A stretch of DNA of 35,051 nucleotides, taken from NCBI GenBank assembly GCA_025358765.1, contig JANYIG010000142.1, positions 1 through 35,051 of the forward strand, given 5' to 3'. The stretch comes from Candidatus Kapaibacterium sp. GTDB lineage: Bacteria; Bacteroidota; Ignavibacteria; Kapaibacteriales; UBA4661. The notes beneath the pieces were generated by a model. The model had not been told where the DNA came from and made no database searches. It worked only from the letters and a program-made list of their open reading frames with translations. Made by a program: the position numbers and the translations under genes. Shown here piece by piece: positions 14,946 through 24,006 of the stretch. Within the stretch, counting starts at the first letter, position 1, and the number at the start of each line of letters is the position of its first letter.

Positions 14946-16409
14946 TTATAGCACTGATACCGCAAGCAGCGACAACACTTCTTCTAACTTGATGCCCCGC
15001 GAACCCTTAATGAGCAACACATCACCACTTGCGAGCAGCTTCATCAGCAGTTCAGCGCATTGCGGTTTTGTTTCGCAGTAGGTGAACTTGCTCGTAAGCG
15101 CAGTTTGAAGCGATTGATATGCTTTTGCCATTTCGCCGCCCGTTAGAACGACTGCTGCCAACGATGCATCGCTCCGTAGTTTTTGCAGCAACGCGCAGTG
15201 TTCCTCGAACGACGCATCGCCAAGTTCGCGCATATCGCCAAGCATTGCCACGCGCTTGTTCGTTGCTTGAGCGGGCTGCATAGAACGTAAGGCTTCCAAA
15301 GCAGCCCTCATCGAGATGGGATTCGCGTTGTAGCAATCGTTCACAATAGTGATGCCGCGCCACTCTTGTGTAACCATTCGCCCGTAACCCGCTTCGGAAG
15401 CTGTTGGGCGAAAGCTCGTCAGCGCTGCCGAAATCGCCGCAATACTCATGCTAAGCGAACACCCCACAGCCGCAGCAGCAAGCGCATTTTGCGCCATCGC
15501 CGTTCCGACCGCGTGAAGCTGAACGCCCGCCGATGCCCATTTTGCGTTGCGGTTCGTACCAAGCCTATACGTGAATGCCAAAAACGGCTCTGCTGTGGGC
15601 GACATTTCTACCGTTGCAGTTAAATCTGCTTTGCGTTCCAGGCTGTAGGTCAGATGTGAAGCCAGATAGGAGGTCTGTTTTCGCAATCGGTCGTCGTCCA
15701 CGTTAATCAGCGCCGTGCCGCCCGTTTGCTCCAAAAAGCGGAAGAGTGCTGTTTCTTCGCGTTCCACGCCGTCGAGGTCGAGCAGTTTTTCCAAATGTTC
15801 TTTGCCGATGTTTGTGATAACGCCATGCGTAGGCTGAACGATATTGCTCAAAATCTCAATTTCGCCCGGCTCGTTTGTGCCAATTTCCACAACCGCTACC
15901 GTATGGTTTTCTGTCAAACGCAAAAGTGTGAGCGGCACTCCAATTTGATTGTTCAGGTTTCCTTCCGTCTTGAGAACCGCCTCCGCACCAAATTCCCGTG
16001 CCAACACGTGTGCAGTCATGTCTTTGGTGGTAGTCTTGCCCGCAGCGCCTGCTACGGCAATAATGGGAATCTCGAAGCGGCAACGATGCTCGTGCGCAAG
16101 CGCACCAAGCGCGTGGAGCGTGTTTTCCACGCGGATAAGCGGAAAGCCTGATGGAATCTCGCCTTCAAAATGGTCGCCTTGCGAAGATTTTTCAATAATT
16201 GCCGCCAAAGCGCCTTTTTGTGCTGCTTGCACAACAAGTGTGTGAGCATCGAAATTTTCTCCTCGCAGCGCCACAAAAAGGTTTCCCGCTTGCAACGTCC
16301 GCGTGTCCGTCGAAACGCCCACGCATACCCAATCGCTCGACAGGCTTGCTGTTGCTTGTTCTCCGAAAAGCCCGCGTAATTCTTCGACGGTAAATGCTGC
16401 TGTGTTCAC
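14946..16409 (-). CDS. murF: UDP-N-acetylmuramoyl-tripeptide--D-alanyl-D-alanine ligase
   Basis: 487 aa from a GTG at 16409, preferred because GAAGG lies 7 nt upstream and the sequence then runs NTAAFTVEELRGLFG as in the family; a longer frame starting at 16448 looks spurious. Mur ligase layout: the N-terminal substrate domain with STDTR (~34-38) and GNLFVALRGENFDAH, the ATPase domain with P-loop GAAGKTTTK (~121-129) and EIGTNEPGEIEIL, and the C-terminal domain with NDCYNANPISMRAALEAL and MLGDMRELG. It adds D-Ala-D-Ala to the UDP-MurNAc-tripeptide in the cytoplasm, the last soluble step of peptidoglycan precursor synthesis. No other mur gene is adjacent, so it is outside a dcw-type cluster here. 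Confidence 0.97.
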   Translation of the reverse strand: MNTAAFTVEELRGLFGEQATASLSSDWVCVGVSTDTRTLQAGNLFVALRGENFDAHTLVVQAAQKGALAAIIEKSSQGDHFEGEIPSGFPLIRVENTLHALGALAHEHRCRFEIPIIAVAGAAGKTTTKDMTAHVLAREFGAEAVLKTEGNLNNQIGVPLTLLRLTENHTVAVVEIGTNEPGEIEILSNIVQPTHGVITNIGKEHLEKLLDLDGVEREETALFRFLEQTGGTALINVDDDRLRKQTSYLASHLTYSLERKADLTATVEMSPTAEPFLAFTYRLGTNRNAKWASAGVQLHAVGTAMAQNALAAAAVGCSLSMSIAAISAALTSFRPTASEAGYGRMVTQEWRGITIVNDCYNANPISMRAALEALRSMQPAQATNKRVAMLGDMRELGDASFEEHCALLQKLRSDASLAAVVLTGGEMAKAYQSLQTALTSKFTYCETKPQCAELLMKLLASGDVLLIKGSRGIKLEEVLSLLAVSVL

Positions 16410-16463
16410 AAATAAACCTTCACAAATAAACCAATGATACATGACCAAATATTCAACAATTAA

Positions 16464-18134
16464 TCAGGACAAAAGTACGGATTTTCCAACACTTTCAGGG
16501 ACAGCAAATTCTGCCAGCGGTGATGGGTGTTCCGATAATTGCACAAGCGGCAAGCGGATAAAAAATGTGGTTCCGCGCCCGACGTGGCTTTGCACGTGGA
16601 TTGTACCCTCGTGCGCCTCTACAATCCATTTCACAATCGAAAGCCCAAGTCCGTGCCCACCCGCTTCCTTCGACCGCGCCTTATCCACACGGTAGAATCG
16701 GTCAAAAATGCGCGGCATGTCTTCTGCTGGAATTCCAACACCGGTATCGCTCACCGATACAAGCGCTCGTGCGTAGTTGTGGTTTTCGTCTGCTTCTTCT
16801 TGCTCAAGCGTGATGACCACGCGCCCACCGCTTGGCGTATATTTAATAGCATTGTCAATCACGTTCAGCAATGCCTGATGCAAGCGGACTTTGTCTCCTT
16901 GTAGAACAACGTTTTCCAACGAAGGAGGAATCGTGCGGTATTGCACCGTGATGTCGCGTTCTTCGGCAAGAATCATAGCGTCTTCGGTGATGTCATCCAG
17001 CATCCGGCTGATGTTCACGGGTTCGCAGAGGATAGTCACCTGCCCCGAATCAGCTTGTGAAAGCTCAAGTAGGTTTTGAACAACTTGCGACAAACGATTT
17101 ACTTCCTCCAGCGCACTCCCAATGATTTCCTGATATTCCTGCGGAGATTTTTGCGAACGCAGTGCGATTTCAAGTTCGCCCATCAAGATGGCAAGCGGTG
17201 TGCGGAGTTCGTGCGATGCGTCGCCCGTGAACTGACGTATTTGCTTGAATGAATCTTCTAGACGCGAAATCATCGCGTTTAATGTAAGCGCAAGGCGTGT
17301 AAGTTCGTCGTTGACGGGGCGCACGACGAGGCGTTGGCTCAGGTTGTGTGCCGTGATTTCATGTGCTGTGCGGGTGATGTCTTCCACCGGTTGCACAAAA
17401 TACCGTGCAAGCAGCCATCCACCGATGATTGCCGCCGCCAGCACGAATGGAATCGTCACCGTAAGCGTCGAGAATAGATCACCAAGTGTACTTTCTACCT
17501 CGTCCACCGGATAGCCGACGGAAATCTGCACGTTGCCCGCGTGATAGACCACAAGCCGCAATCGTTGTCGTCCTGTAGAGTTTTTTAATTCATAGCGTGG
17601 TGCAACGTAGTGGAACGGCAACGTATCACCTGCAACCATGGCAGCGGAAGGCAGAGGAAGTGTATTGCGCTGTAGGTTTTCAGAGCGCCAAACCACAACG
17701 CTGCTTGTATCGGCAACCTGAATAAAATAATTTTTGGGGTTTAGTAAAATGCGCTCATAGACCGCAGACCAAACGGCATCTGCCTTGTCAGGTGCTTGTG
17801 TGGTGTCTTTGGGCGGCAAGATGGGTCCAACAAATTTCCGGCGCGTTTGCTCACGCAAAAATGCTAAATAGTCATCACTATGAGCTTTGACGCGCTTTAG
17901 CGAACGTTCGGCGCGGTCAGCATCAAAAGGTTTTAATGGTTGTTGCGTTTCGCGCTGTTTGTCCTTGATGATGCTCCCTAACGAGAACGCTACTTGCAGC
18001 AACGAACCGTCCAGATTACTATTGAGTTCCTGGGAAACAGTCACAAAATTCACCACACCGAAGACAGCAAGCGGAATCGCCACAATCGCCGTGTAACCAA
18101 TCATGAGTTTGGAGCGGAACGAAAGCTGAAGCAT
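16464..18134 (-). CDS. Sensor histidine kinase (periplasmic sensor, HAMP, HisKA, HATPase)
   Basis: 556 aa from the ATG at 18134, which begins LQLSFRSKLMIGYTAIVAIPLAVFG, a basic n-region and the first TM helix; the upstream 54 codons of the frame are ignored. Two TM helices (~10-30 and ~220-245) bracket a ~190-residue periplasmic sensor. A HAMP domain follows, then the H-box DASHELRTPLAIL with the phospho-accepting His308, the N-box DNAIKYTP (~427), G1 box DTGVGIPAEDM and G2 box GGHGLGLSIVKWIV. All catalytic features are present, so it should autophosphorylate. No response regulator adjoins it; the divergent neighbour is the pseudokinase-AAA-Fis protein. The ligand is unknown. Confidence 0.94.
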   Translation of the reverse strand: MLQLSFRSKLMIGYTAIVAIPLAVFGVVNFVTVSQELNSNLDGSLLQVAFSLGSIIKDKQRETQQPLKPFDADRAERSLKRVKAHSDDYLAFLREQTRRKFVGPILPPKDTTQAPDKADAVWSAVYERILLNPKNYFIQVADTSSVVVWRSENLQRNTLPLPSAAMVAGDTLPFHYVAPRYELKNSTGRQRLRLVVYHAGNVQISVGYPVDEVESTLGDLFSTLTVTIPFVLAAAIIGGWLLARYFVQPVEDITRTAHEITAHNLSQRLVVRPVNDELTRLALTLNAMISRLEDSFKQIRQFTGDASHELRTPLAILMGELEIALRSQKSPQEYQEIIGSALEEVNRLSQVVQNLLELSQADSGQVTILCEPVNISRMLDDITEDAMILAEERDITVQYRTIPPSLENVVLQGDKVRLHQALLNVIDNAIKYTPSGGRVVITLEQEEADENHNYARALVSVSDTGVGIPAEDMPRIFDRFYRVDKARSKEAGGHGLGLSIVKWIVEAHEGTIHVQSHVGRGTTFFIRLPLVQLSEHPSPLAEFAVPESVGKSVLLS

Positions 18135-18208
18135 AATGCTCAAGAAACAGTTTCTGAAAGAAAACCTGTCAAAAAAACGAAACGATATGTAATTTAGTGA
18201 TTCTGCGT

Positions 18209-18216
18209 TATCTTTG
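18209..18216 (+). promoter_or_regulatory. Candidate Bacteroidota-type -7 box
   Basis: TATCTTTG fits the TAnnTTTG -7 element of Bacteroidota primary sigma factors. It lies about 80 bp upstream of the pseudokinase-AAA gene. I see no convincing -33 TTTG partner, so this is only a candidate. Confidence 0.35.
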
Positions 18217-18225
18217 AACAGACAA

Positions 18226-18253
18226 AATCTTGTACATTCAATCTTGTACATCC
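18226..18253 (+). promoter_or_regulatory. Tandem 14-bp direct repeat, candidate operator
   Basis: AATCTTGTACATTC is followed without a gap by AATCTTGTACATCC (13 of 14 bases equal). Each contains the palindrome TGTACA, and the spacing places both on nearly the same face of the helix. They sit just downstream of the candidate -7 box and end 41 bp before the start codon at 18295, a suitable place for repressor or autoregulator binding. Confidence 0.5.
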
Positions 18254-18294
18254 GCCCGTGCGACGATTTCCAAACCTCGAACTTTGAAGACGAC

Positions 18295-21200
18295 ATGATT
18301 GTTTTTTCTGATTCACGCTATTCCAACGTTCAAACGATTGACAAAAACGACGGCTCACAGCTTGTGCGCTGCTTCGATAAGGAGCGCACGCACGTGGTGC
18401 TGATGCGTGTGTTTTTTACGAGCGATGATGCTGAAAAATCGTTTCTCTTGACGGAAGCTGCCGCATTACGAAAACTTGCACATCCCGCGCTGGCAGCCGT
18501 CTATGACGTTGGCACAACCAGCGATGAATATCCGTTCGTGACCTTTGAAGACGTGGAGGGAACACCTCTTGCCGACGTGCCGCTTGCATCGCTGCGAATG
18601 ACGGGTGTTATCACGGCGGTGATTGTGGATGTATGCAGTGCGTTAGCCGCCGTTCATGGGTTGCGGCGGGTATTGCGGTGTCTATCGCCGCAGAGTATTC
18701 TTGTGGATGTGACGACGAATCGTACCCGTATTGCCCTTGCTCACTGGATGCCGAGCATTACGAGTGCCTCGCCCTTGGAACGTGGTCGCTATGACGCACC
18801 GGAACTCACGAGTAGTCGCCCTATTGATGCACGTGCGGATATGTATTCGTTCGGTGTGCTACTCTATGAAACCCTCACGGGCAAGGTGTTTGCTGATATT
18901 GCGGCAGTGGAGGCATCTGGAATGCTTTCGCATCTTGTGGTTCAAGCACTCACCGAAACCGCACCGCTTTTGCCGGATGCAGTCGGGCAGTGGCTTTGTG
19001 GTCTCGTAGAACATGAGCGTTCTATGCGTTTTTTTTCCATCCGCGAAGCGCTTGATTTCCTCGTCGCACGGCAGGTTGTCGTACCCGATGCCGTTGGAAC
19101 CGTTGCAGAAACACCCTGTATCTTATCGCCCGTGCATCCAGTTGGCGTAGATGCCGCTCTGGGGGCAATCGCAAATATCCGCATTGACACAGAAGAAGCG
19201 CCAGTATTAGAAATTTCTGGTGAACCGGGCTTGGGAAAAACGATGATTCTTCACTCACTCCAACACACGGCGAACGCCCGTGTGATTTACGTTGACGGCG
19301 CACAAGAAACTAATATCGGTGTTCAACTTCAGCAAGTGATTGTGCAAGAAGCGCAGGCAGCTCTTGAACGTAGGCACAAGCCAGAACACGGTGAATCCGA
19401 TAGTCTAATATTATTTGTGATTGACGACAGTGAATTTTTGAATGAGGCTCTGCGTGATGCTATTAAACGCTTACTCTTCTCTGAACGTGCCGCACGAAGC
19501 AGCATTCGGGTGATTGCCGCACATCGTTCGCAATTGGCAGTATTCGGCGGGAAAGCACAATCTCTCACGCTCTCGAACCTAATGCCACCACACCTGCCCT
19601 TGTTTTGTAGCGAGATGTTGGGGCGTTGCGCCTTCAGCCCCGAATTTTACAAAGAACTCTACAGCCTTACTAAAGGACACCCGCTCTTTCTTGAAGAGAC
19701 CTTGCGGTTCCTGATTCGCAACAACGTTCTTGTTCGTATGAACCGCGTCTGGGCAACAGATATTGAACGTTTTGATGACATACAGCCCTCATTACCACTG
19801 TCTCTCACGACACTGATTGTCACAAATATCCGTGCCATGAGCGAGGAAATGCAGCAAATGTTGATATTGCTTGTTGTGCTGGAAACGCCTTCGGTTCACG
19901 GAATCGCACTACATCTTATAGCGGAAATTTTGGACATCTCCACGCAAGCAGTCATGCGACTTCTGCTACCACTTATGTATGATGGCTACGTACGCCTTAA
20001 CCACTCTCACGCAACGCTTTCGCACGACCTCTACAAAGAAGCCTTGAACACAGGCATTGGCGAGGAAGCCCTCACACAAATGCGCGAAATGGTGCATCGT
20101 TACTGGGCTGCCATTAGCGAACAAACAGCAAATGGCAAGGAACATCTGCCTGCACTGAGCCAGCAAATCTCTGCGCTCGGCTCCTCCGAAACGCCACAGA
20201 ATGGCATGACAACTGCCCCGACAACACCCGAAACGCGGAGCGAAGTAGTTCCCGGTCCAGTGGTGATGCCCGCGATAAAAGAATCTGCACAACAACCGCA
20301 ACCAATTCCCGTCGTAGAAATTCCGGCAACAGCTGTTCCGTCGGTACGTTTTGACAATGATCGGAAATCGCAAACGCCGCTCCAAACGGGCATCCTGTCG
20401 GGAACATCTGGTGCAGTACAGCGATTGCGTCGTCAAATTGAACTTGCGGCGCAATACGAAGTGCCAGTCTTGCTTGAAGGCGGTTTTGGTTCAGCCAAAG
20501 AGGAGATTGCAAGTATCATTCACGGCATGAGTAACCGTGCAGCACAACCGTTTCATGCGGTAGTATGTTCAGACTTTTCGGAAGCGGAGCTTGACCAATA
20601 TCTATTTGGTAGCAATTCCCAACAAAACTCGCAACAGAACCCTCAAAAGAGTGTCATTGCTCAAACACAAGGCGGCATATTATTTATAGATGATATTGCG
20701 GCAGCAGCAATGCCTCTGCAAGCAAAACTCGCCCGTCTTACGCAGATAGCACAGATGCGGCTTCGCGGACAGAATCAACCGACCATGCCGTCAACACTTC
20801 ACAATACTCTGCACAATACGAATGCTCGTTTGATTATCGGCTGTGGGCGCGACGGTGACACATCTGCCGAACAAGCGCTGCAAGCGGGAACGTTCCATCC
20901 CGAACTATTTTTTGCGGTAAGCAGCTTGCGTGTGACGATTCCCTCGCTGAATGAACGCCGCGAAGACATCCCCGTACTCGTGGGATATTACCGTGAGATG
21001 GTGGCGGCAGAATTTGGTCGCAGTGATACATTGGGAGAATTACCCTCAACGATGCTTCAATCCTTGATGCAACAGCAGTGGACGGGGAATGTGATGGAAT
21101 TAGAAAGCCTTGTACGACGCTTGGTGCTTACGCAAGACCTCGTGCCAGAGGTGACAAACGATGAAAGGCAGCCCATACTAGCACCGCCAATTTCATCTAA

Positions 21201-21384
21201 TCTACCTTCGCGGCTTTTTGCTAACGAAGATGACCCCATTCTTTCTATTGACGACGCTCAGAAAGAACACATCCTTCGTGCGTTAGAAATGACGAGTGGC
21301 AACAAAACAAAAGCCGCCGAAATGCTCCGCATCAAGCGCACAACCTTGATTGCACGAATGAAGAAATTCGGAATGATGCCATAA
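18295..21384 (+). CDS. Pseudokinase - AAA ATPase - degenerate sigma54-activator-like AAA - Fis HTH regulator
   Basis: 1029 aa from the ATG at 18295; the frame extends further upstream, but MIVFSDSRY matches the start of the kinase-like fold. Residues ~5-260 follow a Ser/Thr kinase outline: the APE segment (YDAPEL) and DMYSFGVLLYETLTG are present. The active site is gone: the HRDLKPxN loop reads LRCLSPQS, the DFG motif reads AHW, and the ATP-binding Lys is not visible. Residues ~300-650 are an AAA/NTPase region with an intact Walker A GEPGLGKT (~309-316) and Walker B LILFVIDD. Residues ~695-955 copy the sigma54-activator AAA fold, but the P-loop is GGFGSAKE and the GAFTGA loop is absent. The end is a Fis-type HTH (GNKTKAAEMLRIKRTTLIARM). 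It is probably an ATP-regulated DNA-binding scaffold, not a classical activator. Confidence 0.85.
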   Translation: MIVFSDSRYSNVQTIDKNDGSQLVRCFDKERTHVVLMRVFFTSDDAEKSFLLTEAAALRKLAHPALAAVYDVGTTSDEYPFVTFEDVEGTPLADVPLASLRMTGVITAVIVDVCSALAAVHGLRRVLRCLSPQSILVDVTTNRTRIALAHWMPSITSASPLERGRYDAPELTSSRPIDARADMYSFGVLLYETLTGKVFADIAAVEASGMLSHLVVQALTETAPLLPDAVGQWLCGLVEHERSMRFFSIREALDFLVARQVVVPDAVGTVAETPCILSPVHPVGVDAALGAIANIRIDTEEAPVLEISGEPGLGKTMILHSLQHTANARVIYVDGAQETNIGVQLQQVIVQEAQAALERRHKPEHGESDSLILFVIDDSEFLNEALRDAIKRLLFSERAARSSIRVIAAHRSQLAVFGGKAQSLTLSNLMPPHLPLFCSEMLGRCAFSPEFYKELYSLTKGHPLFLEETLRFLIRNNVLVRMNRVWATDIERFDDIQPSLPLSLTTLIVTNIRAMSEEMQQMLILLVVLETPSVHGIALHLIAEILDISTQAVMRLLLPLMYDGYVRLNHSHATLSHDLYKEALNTGIGEEALTQMREMVHRYWAAISEQTANGKEHLPALSQQISALGSSETPQNGMTTAPTTPETRSEVVPGPVVMPAIKESAQQPQPIPVVEIPATAVPSVRFDNDRKSQTPLQTGILSGTSGAVQRLRRQIELAAQYEVPVLLEGGFGSAKEEIASIIHGMSNRAAQPFHAVVCSDFSEAELDQYLFGSNSQQNSQQNPQKSVIAQTQGGILFIDDIAAAAMPLQAKLARLTQIAQMRLRGQNQPTMPSTLHNTLHNTNARLIIGCGRDGDTSAEQALQAGTFHPELFFAVSSLRVTIPSLNERREDIPVLVGYYREMVAAEFGRSDTLGELPSTMLQSLMQQQWTGNVMELESLVRRLVLTQDLVPEVTNDERQPILAPPISSNLPSRLFANEDDPILSIDDAQKEHILRALEMTSGNKTKAAEMLRIKRTTLIARMKKFGMMP

Positions 21385-21401
21385 ATAAAAAGCATGGTTA
21401 A

Positions 21402-21440
21402 AAAAGATGGTCACACTTCAACGAAGCGTGACCATCTTTT
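21402..21440. terminator. Bidirectional intrinsic terminator between convergent genes
   Basis: A perfect 13-bp stem, AAAAGATGGTCAC (21402-21414) with GTGACCATCTTTT (21428-21440), encloses a 13-nt loop. A-rich and T-rich ends on both sides let it work for the pseudokinase-AAA gene and for hmgA arriving from the opposite side. Confidence 0.85.
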
Positions 21441-21472
21441 CATCCTCAAACAAATGAAATGTCTGCCACCCG

Positions 21473-22810
21473 TTAGTGACTACCGTTCGGCTGCCACGTG
21501 CGGTCAAAACCCGATTTTAAGCCTTGCCAGCACGTATAATAATCCTCTTGTAGCGTTCCACTTTCTGCCGCAAACTTCGTAATCTTTGTTACAAAGCGCG
21601 TCTCGAACATGAACGCCAACGTTGCATCAATGTAATGCGGCTTCAAATCGGCATTCACGGCTTTTTCGTACGTTGCCGAATCCGGTCCGTGACCACTCAT
21701 ACAGTTGTGAAGGCTGCATCCACCTGGCACAAAGCCCTCTTCTTTGGCATCATAGACACCGTAAATCAAACCCATGAATTCATTCATAAAATTGCGGTGG
21801 AACCACGGTGGACGGAACGTGTGTTCAGCCACCATCCAGCGCGGCGGGAATATCACAAAATCAATATTCGCCGTGCCATGAATCTCGCTTGGGGAGGTCA
21901 GCACCGTAAAAATCGAAGGATCGGGGTGGTCAAAACTGACGGTATTGATGGTGTTAAAGAGCTTTAGGTCGTATTTGTACGGCGCATAATTACCGTGCCA
22001 AGCCACGACGTTGAGCGGCGAATGGTCAATGCTTGCTGACCAAAGCTGTCCCTGAAACTTCGCCACGACCTGAAAATCACCTTCTTGCTCCTCGAATGCT
22101 GCTTCGGGCGACACAAAATCACGCGGGTTTGCAAGCCCATTTGCGCCGATCGGTCCCAAATCCGGCAACCGGAACGGCGAACCATAATTCTCACAAATGT
22201 AGCCACGCAAAACGCCTTCTGGCGCTTCCACAAGAAATTTAATACCGCGCGGAATCACGCAAATCTCACCAGCATTAACTTCCAATACGCCAAGCTCGGT
22301 ACGCACGATATGAAGCCCTTTCTGCGGTACAATCAGCAATTCGCCATCGGCATTGTAGAAATACCGACCTTGCATCGAAGCATTCGCGGCATACAGATGA
22401 ATTGCATGCCCTGAATGCGTGTTAAAATCGCCGTTGCCGCCTATTGTCACCATACCACTCACGAAATCTGTTCCTGCAGGTGGCTCTGGGAGCGGATTCC
22501 AGCGCAGTTGATTGGGCGGCGTGTATACCTCGTCAAACGGTGTGGCGCGAACCAAGCCGCTTTCCATCGCCTTAAACGGCGTATGCACGACCGACGGACG
22601 AATACGGTAAAGCCACGTGCGTTTGTTCTGTCCGCGTGGCGCAGTAAATGCTGTTCCGCTCACTTGTTCGGCGTAAAGACCGTAGGGAACCTTTTGTGGG
22701 GAATTTTTTCCGTGTGGCAAAGCACCTGGAAGAGCTTCGGTAGCAAATTCATTGCCAAAGCCGGATTGATAGCGATATGTTGTTTTGGGTTGTGTTGCTG
22801 TTGCGGTCAT
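21473..22810 (-). CDS. hmgA: Homogentisate 1,2-dioxygenase
   Basis: 445 aa, the standard length. The start [21 protein letters not shown] is the family signature. The Fe(II) ligands are visible: His and Glu in [13 protein letters not shown] (the His-x5-Glu spacing of human His335/Glu341) and the His in MSGHGPD (human His371). It opens the homogentisate ring to maleylacetoacetate, the central step of tyrosine and phenylalanine breakdown. No maiA, fahA or hppD is adjacent, so the rest of the pathway must be elsewhere. An inverted repeat lies 30-54 nt upstream of the start. Transcription should end at the shared terminator at 21402-21440. Confidence 0.97.
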   Translation of the reverse strand: MTATATQPKTTYRYQSGFGNEFATEALPGALPHGKNSPQKVPYGLYAEQVSGTAFTAPRGQNKRTWLYRIRPSVVHTPFKAMESGLVRATPFDEVYTPPNQLRWNPLPEPPAGTDFVSGMVTIGGNGDFNTHSGHAIHLYAANASMQGRYFYNADGELLIVPQKGLHIVRTELGVLEVNAGEICVIPRGIKFLVEAPEGVLRGYICENYGSPFRLPDLGPIGANGLANPRDFVSPEAAFEEQEGDFQVVAKFQGQLWSASIDHSPLNVVAWHGNYAPYKYDLKLFNTINTVSFDHPDPSIFTVLTSPSEIHGTANIDFVIFPPRWMVAEHTFRPPWFHRNFMNEFMGLIYGVYDAKEEGFVPGGCSLHNCMSGHGPDSATYEKAVNADLKPHYIDATLAFMFETRFVTKITKFAAESGTLQEDYYTCWQGLKSGFDRTWQPNGSH

Positions 22811-22839
22811 AGCAGCGACTCCGAAAGAATGAAACCAAA

Positions 22840-22864
22840 GGATGACGTGAAAAACGTCGTATCC
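22840..22864 (-). promoter_or_regulatory. Inverted repeat in the hmgA leader
   Basis: GGAT-GACGT / ACGTC-ATCC forms an interrupted dyad around a GAAAA loop, 30-54 nt upstream of the hmgA start. The symmetry suits a dimeric regulator or an mRNA hairpin. There is no independent support. Confidence 0.3.
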
Positions 22865-22940
22865 ACGAGCAAAAATAGGAAAGTCCGCTTAATTTTCGCC
22901 ATAAATTTCGCTTAGAGCATAATCTTCACCTACCATTCAT

Positions 22941-22976
22941 AAAAAAGCCCATTCTGCAACATACAGAACGGGCATC
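22941..22976 (-). terminator. Intrinsic terminator of the - strand aromatic gene group
   Basis: On the - strand GCCCGTTCTG pairs with CAGAATGGGC (one mismatch in ten) around a 7-nt loop and is followed by six T. It lies 28 bp beyond the stop of the small isomerase-like gene, ending transcription before hmgA. Confidence 0.85.
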
Positions 22977-23003
22977 AAAAGAAAGCTTCTACACATCACA
23001 ATG

Positions 23004-23306
23004 TTAATTCAACGATAATACAGGAAAATTTGCGAGCATTTTGTTGTGAAACATAAGCTCTTGCACGTCCGGCTCCATGAACTTCCGAAGCGGAAACGAG
23101 CCAATAAGGTCGTAAATTTCTGATTCCGATTCCGCCTGCATCACCGCCCACAAACGTCCCCTGTCCGACGACAAGGCGTAATCCGTCAGTGCGCCACTTT
23201 GCATAAGTTTGTTTACCTGTATTCGCTGTTCGGGAATAAGCGAGACAAATTCGGCAGTGACTTTTTCTGCTGACGGTAGATTGATAGTGACCATGAATGT
23301 TTTCAT
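23004..23306 (-). CDS. Muconolactone-isomerase-like / YciI-like small protein
   Basis: 100 aa, ferredoxin-like alpha+beta. The sequence MVTINLPSAEKVTAEFVSLIPEQRIQVNKLMQSG and the C-terminal half (VMQAESESEIYDLIGSFPLRKFM) follow the muconolactone delta-isomerase-like outline: a first beta strand, an arginine-bearing helix, and a final Pro-Leu segment. The catalytic assignment is unsure; many such proteins have no proven reaction. A ribosome-binding site AGAGGA lies 8 nt before the ATG. The neighbours are a hydrolase and ring-cleaving dioxygenase on the same strand, which suits a helper role in aromatic or quinone metabolism. Confidence 0.65.
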   Translation of the reverse strand: MKTFMVTINLPSAEKVTAEFVSLIPEQRIQVNKLMQSGALTDYALSSDRGRLWAVMQAESESEIYDLIGSFPLRKFMEPDVQELMFHNKMLANFPVLSLN

Positions 23307-23371
23307 TGGGTAATTCCTCTCAAGTACGATAAAATAATAAGCCTTGTGATAACCAATAACTGTTGTACCGA

Positions 23372-23998
23372 TTAAAAACGTTCATGAAACCAAGCTATTG
23401 CATTTGTTACGTCGGTTTGTGTAAGATTATGTCCGGCATCTACAATATATGTCGTCACGTCTGCACCAGCCATCGTTAGGATATGTGACCAGTGCTGCCG
23501 TTCTTCGGGACTGACGGTGAAGTCGGTTGCGCCGGACGAAATACATACGGGCGTTCCGAGAATCGTGAATTCTGGCGAAGGCTCGAACGGAATCATTGGT
23601 CGAAACTGCATCATGCCCGCCAAAACATCAGGGTACATCAAAAGCATACTGCCGGCAATATTCGCACCGTTCGAGTAGCCAAGCGCCACAACCCGCTTCC
23701 CATCAAAATTGTGGGTTGCTGCGGCTTCTACGATAAAATCGCGCAATTCCGTCGTGCGAAATTTCAAATCTTCCACGTCGAATACGCCCTCTGCCAAGCG
23801 TCGAAAATACCGTGCTGAATCAAACTCCGAAACTTTTCCCTTCGGGCTAAGTAGATTCACGCCTTTGCCGAACATTGCGCCAATAGGTATCATATCATGC
23901 TCGTCACCGCCCGTACCGTGCAGAAGCAATAGCGTGATTGCGGTGCGCGGGTCGCCCTCGGTGGCTGCAACAAAGCGGTGTTGGAAATCTGATGTCAT
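23372..23998 (-). CDS. MhqD-like alpha/beta hydrolase (phospholipase/carboxylesterase family)
   Basis: 208 aa from the ATG at 23998; a longer frame to 24049 would overlap the DUF1294 gene. LLLLHGTGGDEHDMIPI forms the oxyanion loop, GYSNGANIAGSML the nucleophile elbow with its Ser, and GATDFTVSPEE and DAGHNLT supply the Asp and His. RYFRRLAEGVFDVEDLKFRTTEL is characteristic of MhqD, induced by quinone-like electrophiles in Bacillus and coupled there to an MhqO/MhqE-type dioxygenase. Such a dioxygenase gene lies two genes upstream here. The in vivo substrate is unknown. Confidence 0.9.
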   Translation of the reverse strand: MTSDFQHRFVAATEGDPRTAITLLLLHGTGGDEHDMIPIGAMFGKGVNLLSPKGKVSEFDSARYFRRLAEGVFDVEDLKFRTTELRDFIVEAAATHNFDGKRVVALGYSNGANIAGSMLLMYPDVLAGMMQFRPMIPFEPSPEFTILGTPVCISSGATDFTVSPEERQHWSHILTMAGADVTTYIVDAGHNLTQTDVTNAIAWFHERF

Positions 23999-24006
23999 AG
24001 AGAGTT

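Noticed and set aside
18295-19080. Active Ser/Thr protein kinase
   Set aside because: The catalytic loop and DFG motif have lost the essential Asp and Lys residues; only the fold outline remains.
20390-21384. Classical sigma54-dependent activator
   Set aside because: The GAFTGA loop is absent and the Walker A of this domain is degenerate, so contact with sigma54 is not expected.
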